From the NCBI GenBank assembly GCA_963714055.1, contig OY970227.1:868001-932000 (forward strand): DNA of 64,000 nt. Direction: 5' to 3'. Position 1 is the stretch's first letter; each line of letters starts with the position of its first letter. The translations under genes and the position numbers were made by a program. This stretch comes from JACDBE01 sp963714055. GTDB taxonomy: Bacteria > Actinomycetota > Acidimicrobiia > Spongiisociales > UBA5794. Below the pieces are notes generated by a model. The model ran no database searches. It saw only the letters and a list, made by a program, of their open reading frames with translations, and was not told the DNA's origin. Of this stretch, positions 27,568 through 36,021 are shown in pieces.

Positions 27568-29222
27568 CGCGCCGCAGCGAGCGAGTCGCGGGCGTGGTAG
27601 GAGGAGCGCACCAGCGGCCCCGACTCGACGTGCGCCAACCCGAGCCGCTCTCCCTCGGCCCGGTACCGCTCGAACTCGTCGGGGTCCACGTAGCGGTCGA
27701 TCGGCCGATGCCGGGTCGTCGGCCGCAGGTACTGGCCGATGGTCACGATGTCGACGCCGACGGCTCGCATGTCGGCGAGGGCGCCGAGGACTTCCGGCTC
27801 GCTCTCACCCATGCCGACGATCAGCCCCGACTTCACCGTGCCCCCCGGATCCAGCCACTTGGCCCGGGCCAGCAGCGCCAGCGAGCGGCCGTAGCTGGCG
27901 GCGGTGCGGATGTCACGCTGCAACCTGAGGACGGTCTCGGTGTTGTGGTTCAGCACGTCGGGCCGCGCCTCCATGACCGTCGCCAGCGCCACCCGGTCAC
28001 CCTTGAAGTCGGGGATGAGGACCTCCACCGAGCAGCCGGGCAGCCGGTCGCGGATGCGTTCGATGGTCTCGGCGAAGACGGCCGCCCCCCCGTCGGCGAG
28101 GTCGTCGCGGTTGACCGAGGTGAGCACGGCGTGCTGCAGGCCCATCTTCTCGACGGCTTCGGCCGCCCTCCTCGGCTCGTCGAGGTCGACGTCGCCCGGC
28201 CGCCCGGTGGCGACGTTGCAGAAGGCGCAGGCCCGGGTGCACCGGTCGCCGAGCAGCATCAGGGTGGCGGTGCCCTGTCCCCAGCACTCGTAGATGTTCG
28301 GGCAGCCGGCTTCCTCGCACACGGTGTTGAGCCCCAGGTCCCGCATCAACGTCTTCAGGTCGCGGTACCCCTCCGAAGTGACGTCTGCCTTGACCCTCAT
28401 CCACTCGGGACGCGCCGGTTCGCCGACCAGGCGCTTACCGATCACCAGGGGAACCTCGTGGCGACGCTCCGGGGAGAACACTCCGTCGGCGACCATCCGG
28501 TCGACGTCGTACGGCGTCCGGTGGGCGCCGCGGGAGAAGGCTCCGAGCTGGGTCTCGACGGTGTCGTGGCCGAACACCGGCGCCACCTCGCCGACCAGCA
28601 CCCTCACGACCTCCTCGAGGGTAATGGTGCCGCCGAGCAGCGCCGCCATCGAGGTGACAGGTCGGTCGGCGATCCCACAGGGGACGATGTGCCCGAAGTA
28701 GGCGAGGTCGGGGTCGACGTTGAGGGCGAACCCGTGCATCGACACACCCCGGGCAACACGGACCCCGATGGCGGCCACCTTGCCCCGATCGGTCCACACC
28801 CCGGTGAAGCCGTCCTCGATCCATGCTTCGATCCCGAAGCGGCGCAGCGTGGCCAGCAGCACCTGCTCGAGGCGCCTGACGTGGCCCACCATGTCGAACC
28901 CGTCGCCGAGCCGCGGCACGGCGAAGATCGGATAGCCGACCAGTTGACCGGGACCGTGGTAGGTGATGTCCCCACCCCGGTCGACGAACTCGACGGTGGC
29001 GCCGAGCTCGACGAGTCGGTCCGGACCTGCCAGCAGGTTGGACCCGTCGCCGTTCCGACCCACCGTGTACACGTGCGGATGTTCGAGGAGCAGCAACCGG
29101 TCGTCACCGGATCGGCCGCCCACCCGGCCCTCCCAGAACGCCTTCTGCAGGTCCCAGGCCTCGCCGTAGTCCAACCTGCCCAGCCACCTGATCCGCAGCG
29201 GGCCGCCGACCGGTGGGGTCAC
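27564..29222 (-). CDS. Fused lipoate biosynthesis enzyme: octanoyltransferase (LipB) + lipoyl synthase (LipA)
   Basis: One uninterrupted 552-residue frame contains both enzymes. The LipB part (about 1-225) has RGGDITYHGPGQLVGYPI, Lys148 in DRGKVAAIGVRV, SMHGFALNV and Cys182 in IVPCGIADR, matching the catalytic Lys/Cys dyad. After a linker, the LipA part (about 268-552) has the auxiliary cluster cysteines 302, 307 and 313 (VCEEAGCPNIYEC). Radical-SAM cysteines 328, 332 and 335 follow (CTRACAFC), and the C-terminal RSSYHA contains the cluster-ligating serine. LipB would move octanoate from ACP to the E2 domain and LipA would insert two sulfurs. The GTG at 29222 overlaps the sucB stop (GTGA), so enzyme and substrate protein are coupled. 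No stop, start or frameshift is visible at the junction. Confidence 0.9.
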   Translation of the reverse strand: MTPPVGGPLRIRWLGRLDYGEAWDLQKAFWEGRVGGRSGDDRLLLLEHPHVYTVGRNGDGSNLLAGPDRLVELGATVEFVDRGGDITYHGPGQLVGYPIFAVPRLGDGFDMVGHVRRLEQVLLATLRRFGIEAWIEDGFTGVWTDRGKVAAIGVRVARGVSMHGFALNVDPDLAYFGHIVPCGIADRPVTSMAALLGGTITLEEVVRVLVGEVAPVFGHDTVETQLGAFSRGAHRTPYDVDRMVADGVFSPERRHEVPLVIGKRLVGEPARPEWMRVKADVTSEGYRDLKTLMRDLGLNTVCEEAGCPNIYECWGQGTATLMLLGDRCTRACAFCNVATGRPGDVDLDEPRRAAEAVEKMGLQHAVLTSVNRDDLADGGAAVFAETIERIRDRLPGCSVEVLIPDFKGDRVALATVMEARPDVLNHNTETVLRLQRDIRTAASYGRSLALLARAKWLDPGGTVKSGLIVGMGESEPEVLGALADMRAVGVDIVTIGQYLRPTTRHRPIDRYVDPDEFERYRAEGERLGLAHVESGPLVRSSYHARDSLAAAR

Positions 29223-30751
29223 GACAGCTCCTGCGCCCAATCCCAGGTCTCCAGGTTCTGCTTGATCCGCTGCAGGAAGAGCACCGCGGTCGAGCCGTCG
29301 AACACCCGATGGTCCCAGGTGAGCCCCAGGTAGCCGATGTGGCGGATGGCGATGGTGTCGGTGCCGTCGGGCAGGGTGACCACGGCCGGGCGCTTGACGA
29401 TCGAGTCGGTGGAGAGGATCGCCACGTTGGGCACGTTGATGATCGGAGCGCTCATGAACGAGCCGAACGGGCCGGGGTTGGTGATGGAGAACGTGCTGCC
29501 GGACAGGTCGTCCGGTTCTAGCTTCCCGGCCCTGGCCTTGTCGGCGAGTGCCCGGATTCCCCGCGCCAACCCGCCGAGGCGGAGGTTCTCGGCGCCTCGC
29601 AGCGACATCACCACCAGGCCCTTCTGGTTGAGGTCGACGGCGATCCCCAGGTTGACGGTCCGCGAGAACGTCTGGATGCCGGCGTCGAGGTCGAAGGCGC
29701 TGTTCACCACGGGGAAGGCGTTGAGGGCATCGACCGTCGCCCGTGAGATGAAGGGGAGGTAGGTGAGCGAGAAACCCTCGGTGCCCTTGAACGCGTCCTT
29801 GTGAGCCTGGCGCACCCGCTCCACGTTCTCGAAGTCGACTTCCACCGACGTCCACACGTGGGCGGCGGTTTGTTTGGCCATCACCACGTTCTCGGCGACG
29901 CGCCGGCGCAACCGGTCGATGGGGACGGCATCCGCCGAGGCCGCCACCGCGGGGAGGGAAGTCGGTGCCGCAGGAGCCGGGGCGGGTGCGGCCGGGGGCG
30001 GAGCCGGCTGGGCAGTCGGGGGGGCGGCAGCGGGAGCAGGCTCCGGTCGGGCCGCCGAGGGCGGGGGCACGACCGGTGCCGGAGCCGCCGCCTCGGGCTC
30101 CACCGCCACCTTGGTGGCGGCGGCGTCGATGAACGCCATCACGTCCTTGCGGGTGATCCTCCCGCCCTCGCCGGTGCCGGTGACCTGGGACAGGTCGAGC
30201 CCGTGCTCATCGGCCAGCTTGCGGACGACCGGAGAGAGGACGCCCCGCTTCGGGGAGTCCTCGGCGGCTTCGGGCATCTTCGCGGTGGCGACTTCCGGCG
30301 CGGTCGCCGCCGCAGCCGGCGCCGGGGCGGGCTCGGCCGGAGCGGGCTCTGCGGCGGTCTCGGGAGCCGGTGGCGCCTCGGCAGCCGGTGCCTCGACGGC
30401 CGGCTCTGGCTCGGCCTCGGGCTCAGGCTCGGCTCCCGGCTCGGGGGCCGCCTCCGGCTCGGGCTCGGCCTCGGCCTCGGGCGCCGCTGCCGGTGCCGCC
30501 TCGGCCTCCTCCCCCGGCTCGGCGATGACCACCAACGGTGTACCGACGCTGACCGTTGTCCCCTCCTCCACCAGGATCTCGCGGATGACCCCTCCCGCCG
30601 GTGACGGGACCTCGGTGTCCACCTTGTCGGTGGAGATCTCGAGCAGGATCTCGTCCTCGGCGATGGTGTCGCCCACCTGCTTGGCCCACGAGAGGATGGT
30701 GCCCTCGGTGACGGTCTCACCGAGTTGCGGCATGTTGACGGTTACGGCCAC
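29219..30751 (-). CDS. sucB: 2-oxoacid dehydrogenase E2 (dihydrolipoamide acyltransferase)
   Basis: The 510-residue E2 has one N-terminal lipoyl domain (1-80) with lipoyl-lysine Lys43 in STDKVDTEVP. A long Ala/Pro/Glu linker follows (about 82-175), then a peripheral-subunit-binding domain (LSPVVRKLADEHGLDLSQV, GGRITRKDV). After a second linker comes the catalytic domain, which ends in WDHRVFDGSTA with the His/Asp active site. It moves acyl groups from E1 to CoA; 2-oxoglutarate is the usual partner in actinobacteria, but a branched-chain role is possible. The GTG at 30751 follows a strong AAGGAG site. Upstream lies lpd, downstream lipB-lipA: the complete lipoyl maturation and E3 set without E1. 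Confidence 0.9.
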   Translation of the reverse strand: MAVTVNMPQLGETVTEGTILSWAKQVGDTIAEDEILLEISTDKVDTEVPSPAGGVIREILVEEGTTVSVGTPLVVIAEPGEEAEAAPAAAPEAEAEPEPEAAPEPGAEPEPEAEPEPAVEAPAAEAPPAPETAAEPAPAEPAPAPAAAATAPEVATAKMPEAAEDSPKRGVLSPVVRKLADEHGLDLSQVTGTGEGGRITRKDVMAFIDAAATKVAVEPEAAAPAPVVPPPSAARPEPAPAAAPPTAQPAPPPAAPAPAPAAPTSLPAVAASADAVPIDRLRRRVAENVVMAKQTAAHVWTSVEVDFENVERVRQAHKDAFKGTEGFSLTYLPFISRATVDALNAFPVVNSAFDLDAGIQTFSRTVNLGIAVDLNQKGLVVMSLRGAENLRLGGLARGIRALADKARAGKLEPDDLSGSTFSITNPGPFGSFMSAPIINVPNVAILSTDSIVKRPAVVTLPDGTDTIAIRHIGYLGLTWDHRVFDGSTAVLFLQRIKQNLETWDWAQELS

Positions 30752-30771
30752 TGCTCAGCTCCTTCTGCGGG

Positions 30772-32139
30772 TCAATGGAGAGGTCTTCCGGCGGCGGCGA
30801 GGAGCGTCTCGCCGATCGCCTCTGCCAGCGTCGGGTGTGCGTGCACGAAGGCCGCCTCCGTCGGCAACGCCTCCCAGGCGACCACGTACATCAGCTCGTG
30901 GATGAGGTCGCCGGCGTTGGGAGCCACCACGGTGGCGCCGAGGGTGGGCCCGCCCTTCTCGGCGACGACGCGGACGATCCCGTCGGCCTCGCCGAGGATC
31001 TGGGCCCGGCCCAGGCCGCGCATCCCGTGCTCGGTGGCCTCGACGTCGTAGCCGGCGTCCCGGGCCCCCTGTTCGGTCAGCCCCACCGAGGCGATCTCAG
31101 GGTGGGTGTACACCACCGAGGGGATGGCCCGGTAGTCGACCGGTGCTGTTTCCCCTGTAGCGAGATGGGTTATGGCGGCGATGGCCTCGGCATAGCCGGC
31201 ATGGGCGAGTTGGGGCGTGCCGGCGACGATGTCCCCGACGGCGTAGATGCCGGGATGGTCGGTGAGCTGGGTCTGCGGGTCGACCAGCACGAAGCCCTTG
31301 TCGAGCTTCACCTGGGTGTGCTCCAGCCCGATCCCGTCGGTGAGCGGGCCTCTCCCCACCGACATGAGCACGACGTCGACTTCGGCGGATGTGTCACCGG
31401 CGGTGACCACGACGGTGTCGTCGCGGAACTCCGGCGGCCCAACGGGGACCCCGGTGGTCACGGTCACCCCGGCCTTGCGGTAGCGACGGAGCAGGATCTT
31501 GACCGCCGACTCCTCGGTCCCGGGGAGGATCTGGTCCAGCGCCTCGAAGATCCAGACCTGCGACCCGGTCTCCGACAGCAGCGAGGCGAACTCGCAACCG
31601 ATGACCCCGCCGCCGATGACCGCCACCCGTTCCGGCCGCTCCGTCCAGTCGAGTGCCTCGGTGCTGGAGACGACGCGTTGCCCGTCGATGTCCCACCCCG
31701 GGATGGTGCGGGGATAGGACCCGGTGGCGAGCACGATGTTGCGCGTCGCCAGCACCCTGGTTTCGCCTTCTCCGGTGACCTCGACATCGGCGTCGGCGGT
31801 CACTCGTCCGAACCCTTTGATCACCTCGACCTTGCGGGCGGTGAGCAGACCGGACAGGCCCTTCACCACGTTGGCGACGATGGTGTTCTTGCGAGCGAGG
31901 GCGGCTCCCCAGTCGAGCTGCGGCTCACCGGCGGTGACCCCGAACTCCGCAGCGCGCTCGACCATCGAGTACACATGCGCCGTCTGCAGCCATGCCTTGG
32001 CCGGTATGCACCCCCGCACCAGACACGTCCCGCCCACCGCGTCCATCTCGACCATGGCGACATCGAGCCCGAAGTTGTGGGCATACAGAGCGGCGGCGTA
32101 CCCGCCGGGCCCGCCGCCGATGACAACCACGTCGTACAT
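30772..32139 (-). CDS. lpdA: Dihydrolipoamide dehydrogenase (E3)
   Basis: The 455-residue flavoenzyme reoxidises dihydrolipoyl groups with NAD+. It has the FAD motif VVVIGGGPGGYAAA, the redox disulfide Cys39/Cys44 in GGTCLVRGCIPAK, the NAD motif VAVIGGGVIGCEFA, YAVGDIVAG, and the catalytic His-Glu in HAHPTLAEAIGE. GCIPAK in place of GCIPSK is a common variant. The ATG at 32139 follows CGGAGGAA. It is the first gene of the lpd-sucB-lipBA run and serves the neighbouring E2; compare the disulfide-less homologue at 7810-9174. Confidence 0.94.
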   Translation of the reverse strand: MYDVVVIGGGPGGYAAALYAHNFGLDVAMVEMDAVGGTCLVRGCIPAKAWLQTAHVYSMVERAAEFGVTAGEPQLDWGAALARKNTIVANVVKGLSGLLTARKVEVIKGFGRVTADADVEVTGEGETRVLATRNIVLATGSYPRTIPGWDIDGQRVVSSTEALDWTERPERVAVIGGGVIGCEFASLLSETGSQVWIFEALDQILPGTEESAVKILLRRYRKAGVTVTTGVPVGPPEFRDDTVVVTAGDTSAEVDVVLMSVGRGPLTDGIGLEHTQVKLDKGFVLVDPQTQLTDHPGIYAVGDIVAGTPQLAHAGYAEAIAAITHLATGETAPVDYRAIPSVVYTHPEIASVGLTEQGARDAGYDVEATEHGMRGLGRAQILGEADGIVRVVAEKGGPTLGATVVAPNAGDLIHELMYVVAWEALPTEAAFVHAHPTLAEAIGETLLAAAGRPLH

Positions 32140-32266
32140 GTTCCTCCGGGGAGCGTTCCAGCCAGCGAGCCTAGTGGCCCGCCCCGGACGACTCGCGGGC
32201 CGGATGCGGCACGGCGAGGGTCGCCGGCACGATCGGGCGGGAAGTGCCCTCCGCTATCCTGCCGCC

Positions 32267-32340
32267 GGGTCGCTAGCTCAATTTGGCAGAGCATCCGGCT
32301 CTTAACCGGCAGGTTCCGGGTTCGAGTCCCGGGCGACCCA
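32267..32340 (+). tRNA. tRNA-Lys (CTT)
   Basis: The 74-base cloverleaf has a perfect 7-bp acceptor stem GGGTCGC/GCGACCC, a D arm GCTC...GAGC, and an anticodon loop CTCTTAA giving CTT. The T arm is CCGGG-TTCGAGT-CCCGG and the discriminator is A. Pair 27-43 of the anticodon stem is a T-C mismatch. CCA is not encoded. Confidence 0.93.
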
Positions 32341-32417
32341 CGCATCTGCTTGTCCGACACTTGGTGTCTCGACCGCGCCTCTTGCATCGTGGCGTACGGT
32401 TCGGCAGGGTGGCCGAC

Positions 32418-32726
32418 ATGACCGTCCCTGAGGCGCGCCGCCACGATCTGTACAGTGCGCTCGAGGAGGTGCTCGGCACCGACCGAGCCGACACGCTCAT
32501 GGCCTACCTGCCCACAATCGAGACTGCCGCACTAGCGACCCGGAGTGATATCGCCGTGGTCGAGGCGCGTGTCGAAGACGTCCGGTCTGAGCTCAAGAGT
32601 GAGATCCAGCTGGTGGGGACAGAGATCCGTGCGGTCAACCAACGGCTCGACCGCCTGTTCCTGACGCTGGGCGCAGGCCTGGTCGCCATGCTGGTGGCGG
32701 TCTTCACCGAGTTCATCGTCGGCTGA
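32418..32726 (+). CDS. Small coiled-coil protein with C-terminal membrane anchor
   Basis: This 102-residue protein has an N-terminal helical part (DLYSALEEVLGTDRADTLMAYL). A coiled coil follows with heptad-like spacing (about 40-78, VVEARVEDVRSELKSEIQLV), and the C-terminus is one hydrophobic helix (LFLTLGAGLVAMLVAVFTEFI). This layout matches small DUF1640-like proteins common in actinobacteria, whose function is unknown. It sits alone between two tRNA genes. The ATG at 32418 is chosen; a GTG nine bases upstream is also possible. No enzyme activity is suggested. Confidence 0.7.
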   Translation: MTVPEARRHDLYSALEEVLGTDRADTLMAYLPTIETAALATRSDIAVVEARVEDVRSELKSEIQLVGTEIRAVNQRLDRLFLTLGAGLVAMLVAVFTEFIVG

Positions 32727-32788
32727 CCGCCCGGCTCTTCGTCTCGAAGGGCGGTGCCCTGCTGGCACAATGCAGGCCGGCATGCCGC

Positions 32789-32871
32789 GCGGGCGTGGCG
32801 GAACGGTAGACGCGCCAGGCTTAGGACCTGGTGGGCGAAAGCCCGTGGGGGTTCGAGTCCCTCCGCCCGCA
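32789..32871 (+). tRNA. tRNA-Leu (TAG)
   Basis: The 83-base class II tRNA has acceptor stem GCGGGCG/CGCCCGC, anticodon loop CTTAGGA giving TAG, a long variable arm TGGGCGAAAGCCCG, T arm GGGGG-TTCGAGT-CCCTC (one G-T pair) and discriminator A. CCA is not encoded. Confidence 0.93.
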
Positions 32872-32950
32872 CGACTCCGCCCTGGTGAGGGGGAGGGCGG
32901 TCGTGTTGCGGGCCTCGGGGGAACGCCTCACACTGGCCCAGGAGCAGACC

Positions 32951-33037
32951 GTGCAAACCCGCTACCTGATCCTCGCCGCCCTCTTCACCGCCCTCGCCAT
33001 CGTCATCGCGGCGGCGGTGTGGTTCGGGTCGCTGTGA
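32951..33037 (+). CDS. Short single-pass membrane peptide (28 aa)
   Basis: From the GTG at 32951 the frame reads about 28 residues: a short polar head (VQTRY) and one hydrophobic helix (LILAALFTALAIVIAAAVW) ending FGSL. An AGGAG site lies nine bases upstream. The frame could start earlier, but the upstream part overlaps the tRNA. It precedes the FAD oxidoreductase by a few bases and could be a small membrane subunit or an unrelated peptide. Evidence is the ribosome-binding site and the clean hydrophobic helix only. Confidence 0.45.
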   Translation: MQTRYLILAALFTALAIVIAAAVWFGSL

Positions 33038-33050
33038 GCGGGTGACCGGC

Positions 33051-34175
33051 ATGAGAGCGCTCGTGGTCGGCGGGGGCATCGCCGGGGTGTCGGCGGCGGC
33101 AGCCCTGGCTCCCCACGCCCACGTCACCCTCGTCGAGACGGAGGCGTCGCTCGCCTACCACACCACCGGGCGCTCCGCCGCCCTGTACTTCGAGAACTAC
33201 GGCGAACCGGCCATCCGCCCGTTGAGCCGCGCCAGCCGGTCGTACTTGCAGGACCCCCCCGACGAGCTCGTCGAGGCCCCGTTGCTCTCGCCCCGGGGAG
33301 GGCTCACCATCGCCGCCGAGGGCGCCATCGAGCGGCTCGACCGTATCCACGCCGAGGGAGTGGCCACCGGAACCGTGGTGGAACGGCTGACCACGGCGCA
33401 GGCCATCGCTCGCAGCCCGGTGCTCCGTCCCGAGGCCGTCGCCGCCGCCCTGTGGGAGCCGGAGGCGGCCGACATCGATGTCGCCGGATTGCATCAGACC
33501 ATGGTGCGGGCCGCCCGCCGCCACGGCGCCGACATCCTGACCAGTACCGAGCTCGTCGCCGCCGAACCGGGCGAGAGCGGTTGGACCGCCACTGTCGGAG
33601 GGTCCGTGTGGCACGGTGACGCCATCGTCGACGCCGCCGGGGCATGGGGAGACGTCGTCGCCGACCGGTGTGGCGTCGACCCGGTGGGTCTCACCCCGAT
33701 GCGGCGCTCTGCGTTCATGGTGGCGGGAGAGGAGCGGCTGGCCGGCACGCCGATGGTCATCGATGCCCACCACGAGTGGTACTTCAAACCGGACGGTTCG
33801 CAGATCCTGTGCAGCCTCTCCGAGGAGAACCCCACCGGGCCCTGCGACGCCCGAGTCGACGAGCTCGATGTCGCCCTCGCCATCGAACGCATCAACGAAG
33901 CCACCACGCTCGACATCCGGTCCGTGCGCTCGGCATGGTGCGGGCTGCGAACCTTCGCCCCGGACAGGGTGATGGTCATCGGCGCCGACCCGGGGACGAG
34001 CGGGTTCGTGTGGCTGGTCGGTCAGGGCGGGACCGGCATCCAGACGGCGCCCGCCGCCGGGCGACTGGCCGCCGCCGCCGTCCTCGGCGAGCCGGTCCCG
34101 GACGATCTGCTCGCCGCAGGCGTCGACGTGGAGGCCCTCGGCCCCGGTCGGCTGAGGTCGGTCACCGGGTCGTAG
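33051..34175 (+). CDS. FAD-dependent oxidoreductase, D-amino-acid/glycine oxidase family
   Basis: The 374-residue protein begins with a dinucleotide-binding motif (MRALVVGGGIAGVSAAAALA) and ends with LVGQGGTGIQTAPAAGRLAAA, both typical of DAO-family flavoenzymes (glycine, sarcosine or D-amino acid oxidases and relatives). HTTGRSAALYFENYG near residue 40 is the FAD-contact loop. Substrate cannot be told. The ATG at 33051 was taken; a GTG nine bases earlier is in frame. The next small gene starts ten bases after its stop. Confidence 0.82.
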   Translation: MRALVVGGGIAGVSAAAALAPHAHVTLVETEASLAYHTTGRSAALYFENYGEPAIRPLSRASRSYLQDPPDELVEAPLLSPRGGLTIAAEGAIERLDRIHAEGVATGTVVERLTTAQAIARSPVLRPEAVAAALWEPEAADIDVAGLHQTMVRAARRHGADILTSTELVAAEPGESGWTATVGGSVWHGDAIVDAAGAWGDVVADRCGVDPVGLTPMRRSAFMVAGEERLAGTPMVIDAHHEWYFKPDGSQILCSLSEENPTGPCDARVDELDVALAIERINEATTLDIRSVRSAWCGLRTFAPDRVMVIGADPGTSGFVWLVGQGGTGIQTAPAAGRLAAAAVLGEPVPDDLLAAGVDVEALGPGRLRSVTGS

Positions 34176-34184
34176 GATCGGGCC

Positions 34185-34565
34185 GTGCTCCGTCTCCCCG
34201 ACGCCGAACTGAGAGCATTGGCGTCAGGCGAGGTGGTGATCGCTTTCGTCCCCCGGATGACGGTTGGGGAGGGCGACGAGCTCACCCTCCTGCCCGGCGG
34301 GCCCATGGCCGCCGAGGATCTCAAGCCGGCCTACCGTCGCTGGGTGGCGGACCCCGCCCCCGAGGGGACCTGGACCGCGGTGGTCGTCGCCGTCGACCCG
34401 GCGGCGCTGCTCGACGTCGAGGCCGGCGCCGCCCGGCACATAAGAACGGAGCCGGGGACCGGCGACCTGGCGATCCTCAGGGTGTTCGGCCTCGACGGCC
34501 CGGTGCTCTCCGATGAGGCCTTTGCGGCGAGGGTCGGCTCGATCGAGGGGGCGATGGGCGGCTGA
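34185..34565 (+). CDS. Hypothetical protein
   Basis: This 126-residue product is not recognised. It has a beta-rich pattern with GEVVIAFVPRMTVGEGDELTLLPGG near the N-terminus, which could suit an ASCH/PUA-like fold, but I see no diagnostic motif. No signal peptide or membrane helix is seen. The start is a GTG at 34185, nine bases after the previous stop, so it is probably part of the same transcript as the flavoenzyme. Confidence 0.55.
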   Translation: MLRLPDAELRALASGEVVIAFVPRMTVGEGDELTLLPGGPMAAEDLKPAYRRWVADPAPEGTWTAVVVAVDPAALLDVEAGAARHIRTEPGTGDLAILRVFGLDGPVLSDEAFAARVGSIEGAMGG

Positions 34566-34602
34566 GCAGGCCGCCACCCGCCGATCGTGCCACCATGCGC
34601 CG

Positions 34603-35565
34603 GTGCTGTTCGCGCTCACCGGAGCCACCGGGTTCGTCGGAGGCGCCCTGGCCCGCCACCTCGTCGAGGCCGGGCATGACGTGCGTTGCCTGGTCCGCGA
34701 CGCCGACGGCGCCACGATGCTGACCGGGCTCGGAGCCGACCTCGTGACGGGAGACCTCGGCGATGCCGCGTCCCTGCAAAGCCTCTGCGACGGCGTCGAT
34801 GGGCTCTTCCACGTTGCCGGGTGGTACCAGGTGGGCAGCAGGGCGTCCGAGCAGGCATGGACGGTGAACGTCGCCGGGACCCGCGACATGCTGGCGGCAG
34901 CCGCTCGGGCCGAGGTTCCTCGCATCGTGTACACCAGCACCCTGGCGGTGAACTCGGACACCGGCGGTCGCCTGGTCGACGAGACCTACCGCTTCGCCGG
35001 GACACACCTCTCGGTGTACGACGAGACCAAGGCCCGAGCCCATGAGATCGCCGCAGCCATGGCGACGGAAGGGCTGCCGATCGTCATCGCCCAGCCGGGC
35101 CTGGTCTACGGGCCCGGTGACACCAGCCAGGCCGGCGGGCTGGTCGAGGACGTGGTCTCCGGCGGCCGGCCGTTGGTGCCATCCGGAGGCGGCGTCTGCT
35201 GGGGGTACGTCGAGGACATCGCCCGCGGTCACCTACTGGCGATGGAGTCCGGCCGGGAGGGCGAGTCGTACATGCTGGCCGGGCCACCGGCCCCACTCGC
35301 CGAGGCTCTCCGGATCGCTGCCCGCCTCGCCGGGACGAAGGGGCCGGTGACCATGCCGACCGGCGCGGTGCGAGCGGCGGGGACCCTCGTTGCGCTCGTC
35401 GAGAAGGTCGTCGACCTGCCACCCGGCTACGCCTCGGAGACGTTGCGGTCGGCGACCGCCACCTACTACGGCAACCCGGCCAAGGCCGAGACCGAGCTGG
35501 GCTGGACGTGCCGGAGCCTCGACGCCGGCATGGCACTCACGGTCGCTTCGCTGGACAAGTCCTGA
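34603..35565 (+). CDS. NAD(P)-dependent epimerase/reductase (extended SDR)
   Basis: The 320-residue protein has the Rossmann motif FALTGATGFVGGALA at the N-terminus, TSTLAVN (catalytic Ser/Thr region) and YDETKARAHE with the YxxxK catalytic pair, followed by GLVYGPGD. This is the dihydroflavonol-reductase/3-beta-HSD-like branch of extended SDRs, acting on unknown hydroxy/keto substrates. The start is a GTG at 34603; an ATG eight bases before is out of frame. No pathway context is evident. Confidence 0.82.
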   Translation: MLFALTGATGFVGGALARHLVEAGHDVRCLVRDADGATMLTGLGADLVTGDLGDAASLQSLCDGVDGLFHVAGWYQVGSRASEQAWTVNVAGTRDMLAAAARAEVPRIVYTSTLAVNSDTGGRLVDETYRFAGTHLSVYDETKARAHEIAAAMATEGLPIVIAQPGLVYGPGDTSQAGGLVEDVVSGGRPLVPSGGGVCWGYVEDIARGHLLAMESGREGESYMLAGPPAPLAEALRIAARLAGTKGPVTMPTGAVRAAGTLVALVEKVVDLPPGYASETLRSATATYYGNPAKAETELGWTCRSLDAGMALTVASLDKS

Positions 35566-35628
35566 ATCGCCGCAGGCCGGCTCGTCTCGAACCGCCCTCG
35601 CCGGCGGATCGGAAGGTACCGTTCCACC

Positions 35629-36021
35629 ATGTCGCAGCAGCCACTCGAGTTGATCCTCCTTCGCCAGCTGGCCAGCTACCTCGCCATCCCGATGTGGATG
35701 ATGGACCTCGACGGGAACCTGATCTACTACAACGAGCCGGCGGAGGGCCTGCTCGGGGTGCGCTTCGACGATGTCGGCATGATTCGGGCGGAGCAGCTGA
35801 TCGGCATGTGGCAGGTGACCAAGCTGGACGGGTCGCCGATCGCCGACGACGACTTCCCGGTCGGGGTTGCGCTGAGCAAGCGGATCCCGGTGCATCGTGC
35901 CATCCGATATCGCGGGATGGACGGGGTATGGCGGGGGGTGGAGGTGACCGCGATCCCCATCGAGGGTCAGGGCGGCCGCTTCCATGGGGTTCTGGCCATG
36001 TTCTGGGAGGTGGAGACCTGA
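35629..36021 (+). CDS. Single PAS-domain protein
   Basis: The 130-residue protein is one PAS domain: LRQLASYLAIPMWMMDLDGN, LIYYNEPAEGLLGV, a central helix region and the beta-hairpin VEVTAIPIEGQGGRFHGVL. It lacks any kinase, cyclase or DNA-binding partner domain, so it could be a small sensor or scaffold. Its stop TGA overlaps the proposed CTG start of the next gene, and a GGAGG site for that gene lies in its last codons. Ligand unknown. Confidence 0.75.
   Translation: MSQQPLELILLRQLASYLAIPMWMMDLDGNLIYYNEPAEGLLGVRFDDVGMIRAEQLIGMWQVTKLDGSPIADDDFPVGVALSKRIPVHRAIRYRGMDGVWRGVEVTAIPIEGQGGRFHGVLAMFWEVET

Noticed and set aside
27564..29855. Extension of the LipB-LipA protein to a start at 29855
   Set aside because: The extra 200 codons overlap the catalytic domain of sucB in another frame; the GTG at 29222 with the GTGA overlap fits LipB length.
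30030..30510. Strongly repetitive Ala/Pro/Glu codons considered as a separate repeat or gene
   Set aside because: These are the flexible linkers of the E2 protein, normal for the family.
32283..32417. Coding start for the coiled-coil protein inside the tRNA-Lys region
   Set aside because: The frame is open but overlaps the tRNA cloverleaf; the ATG at 32418 gives the conserved part.
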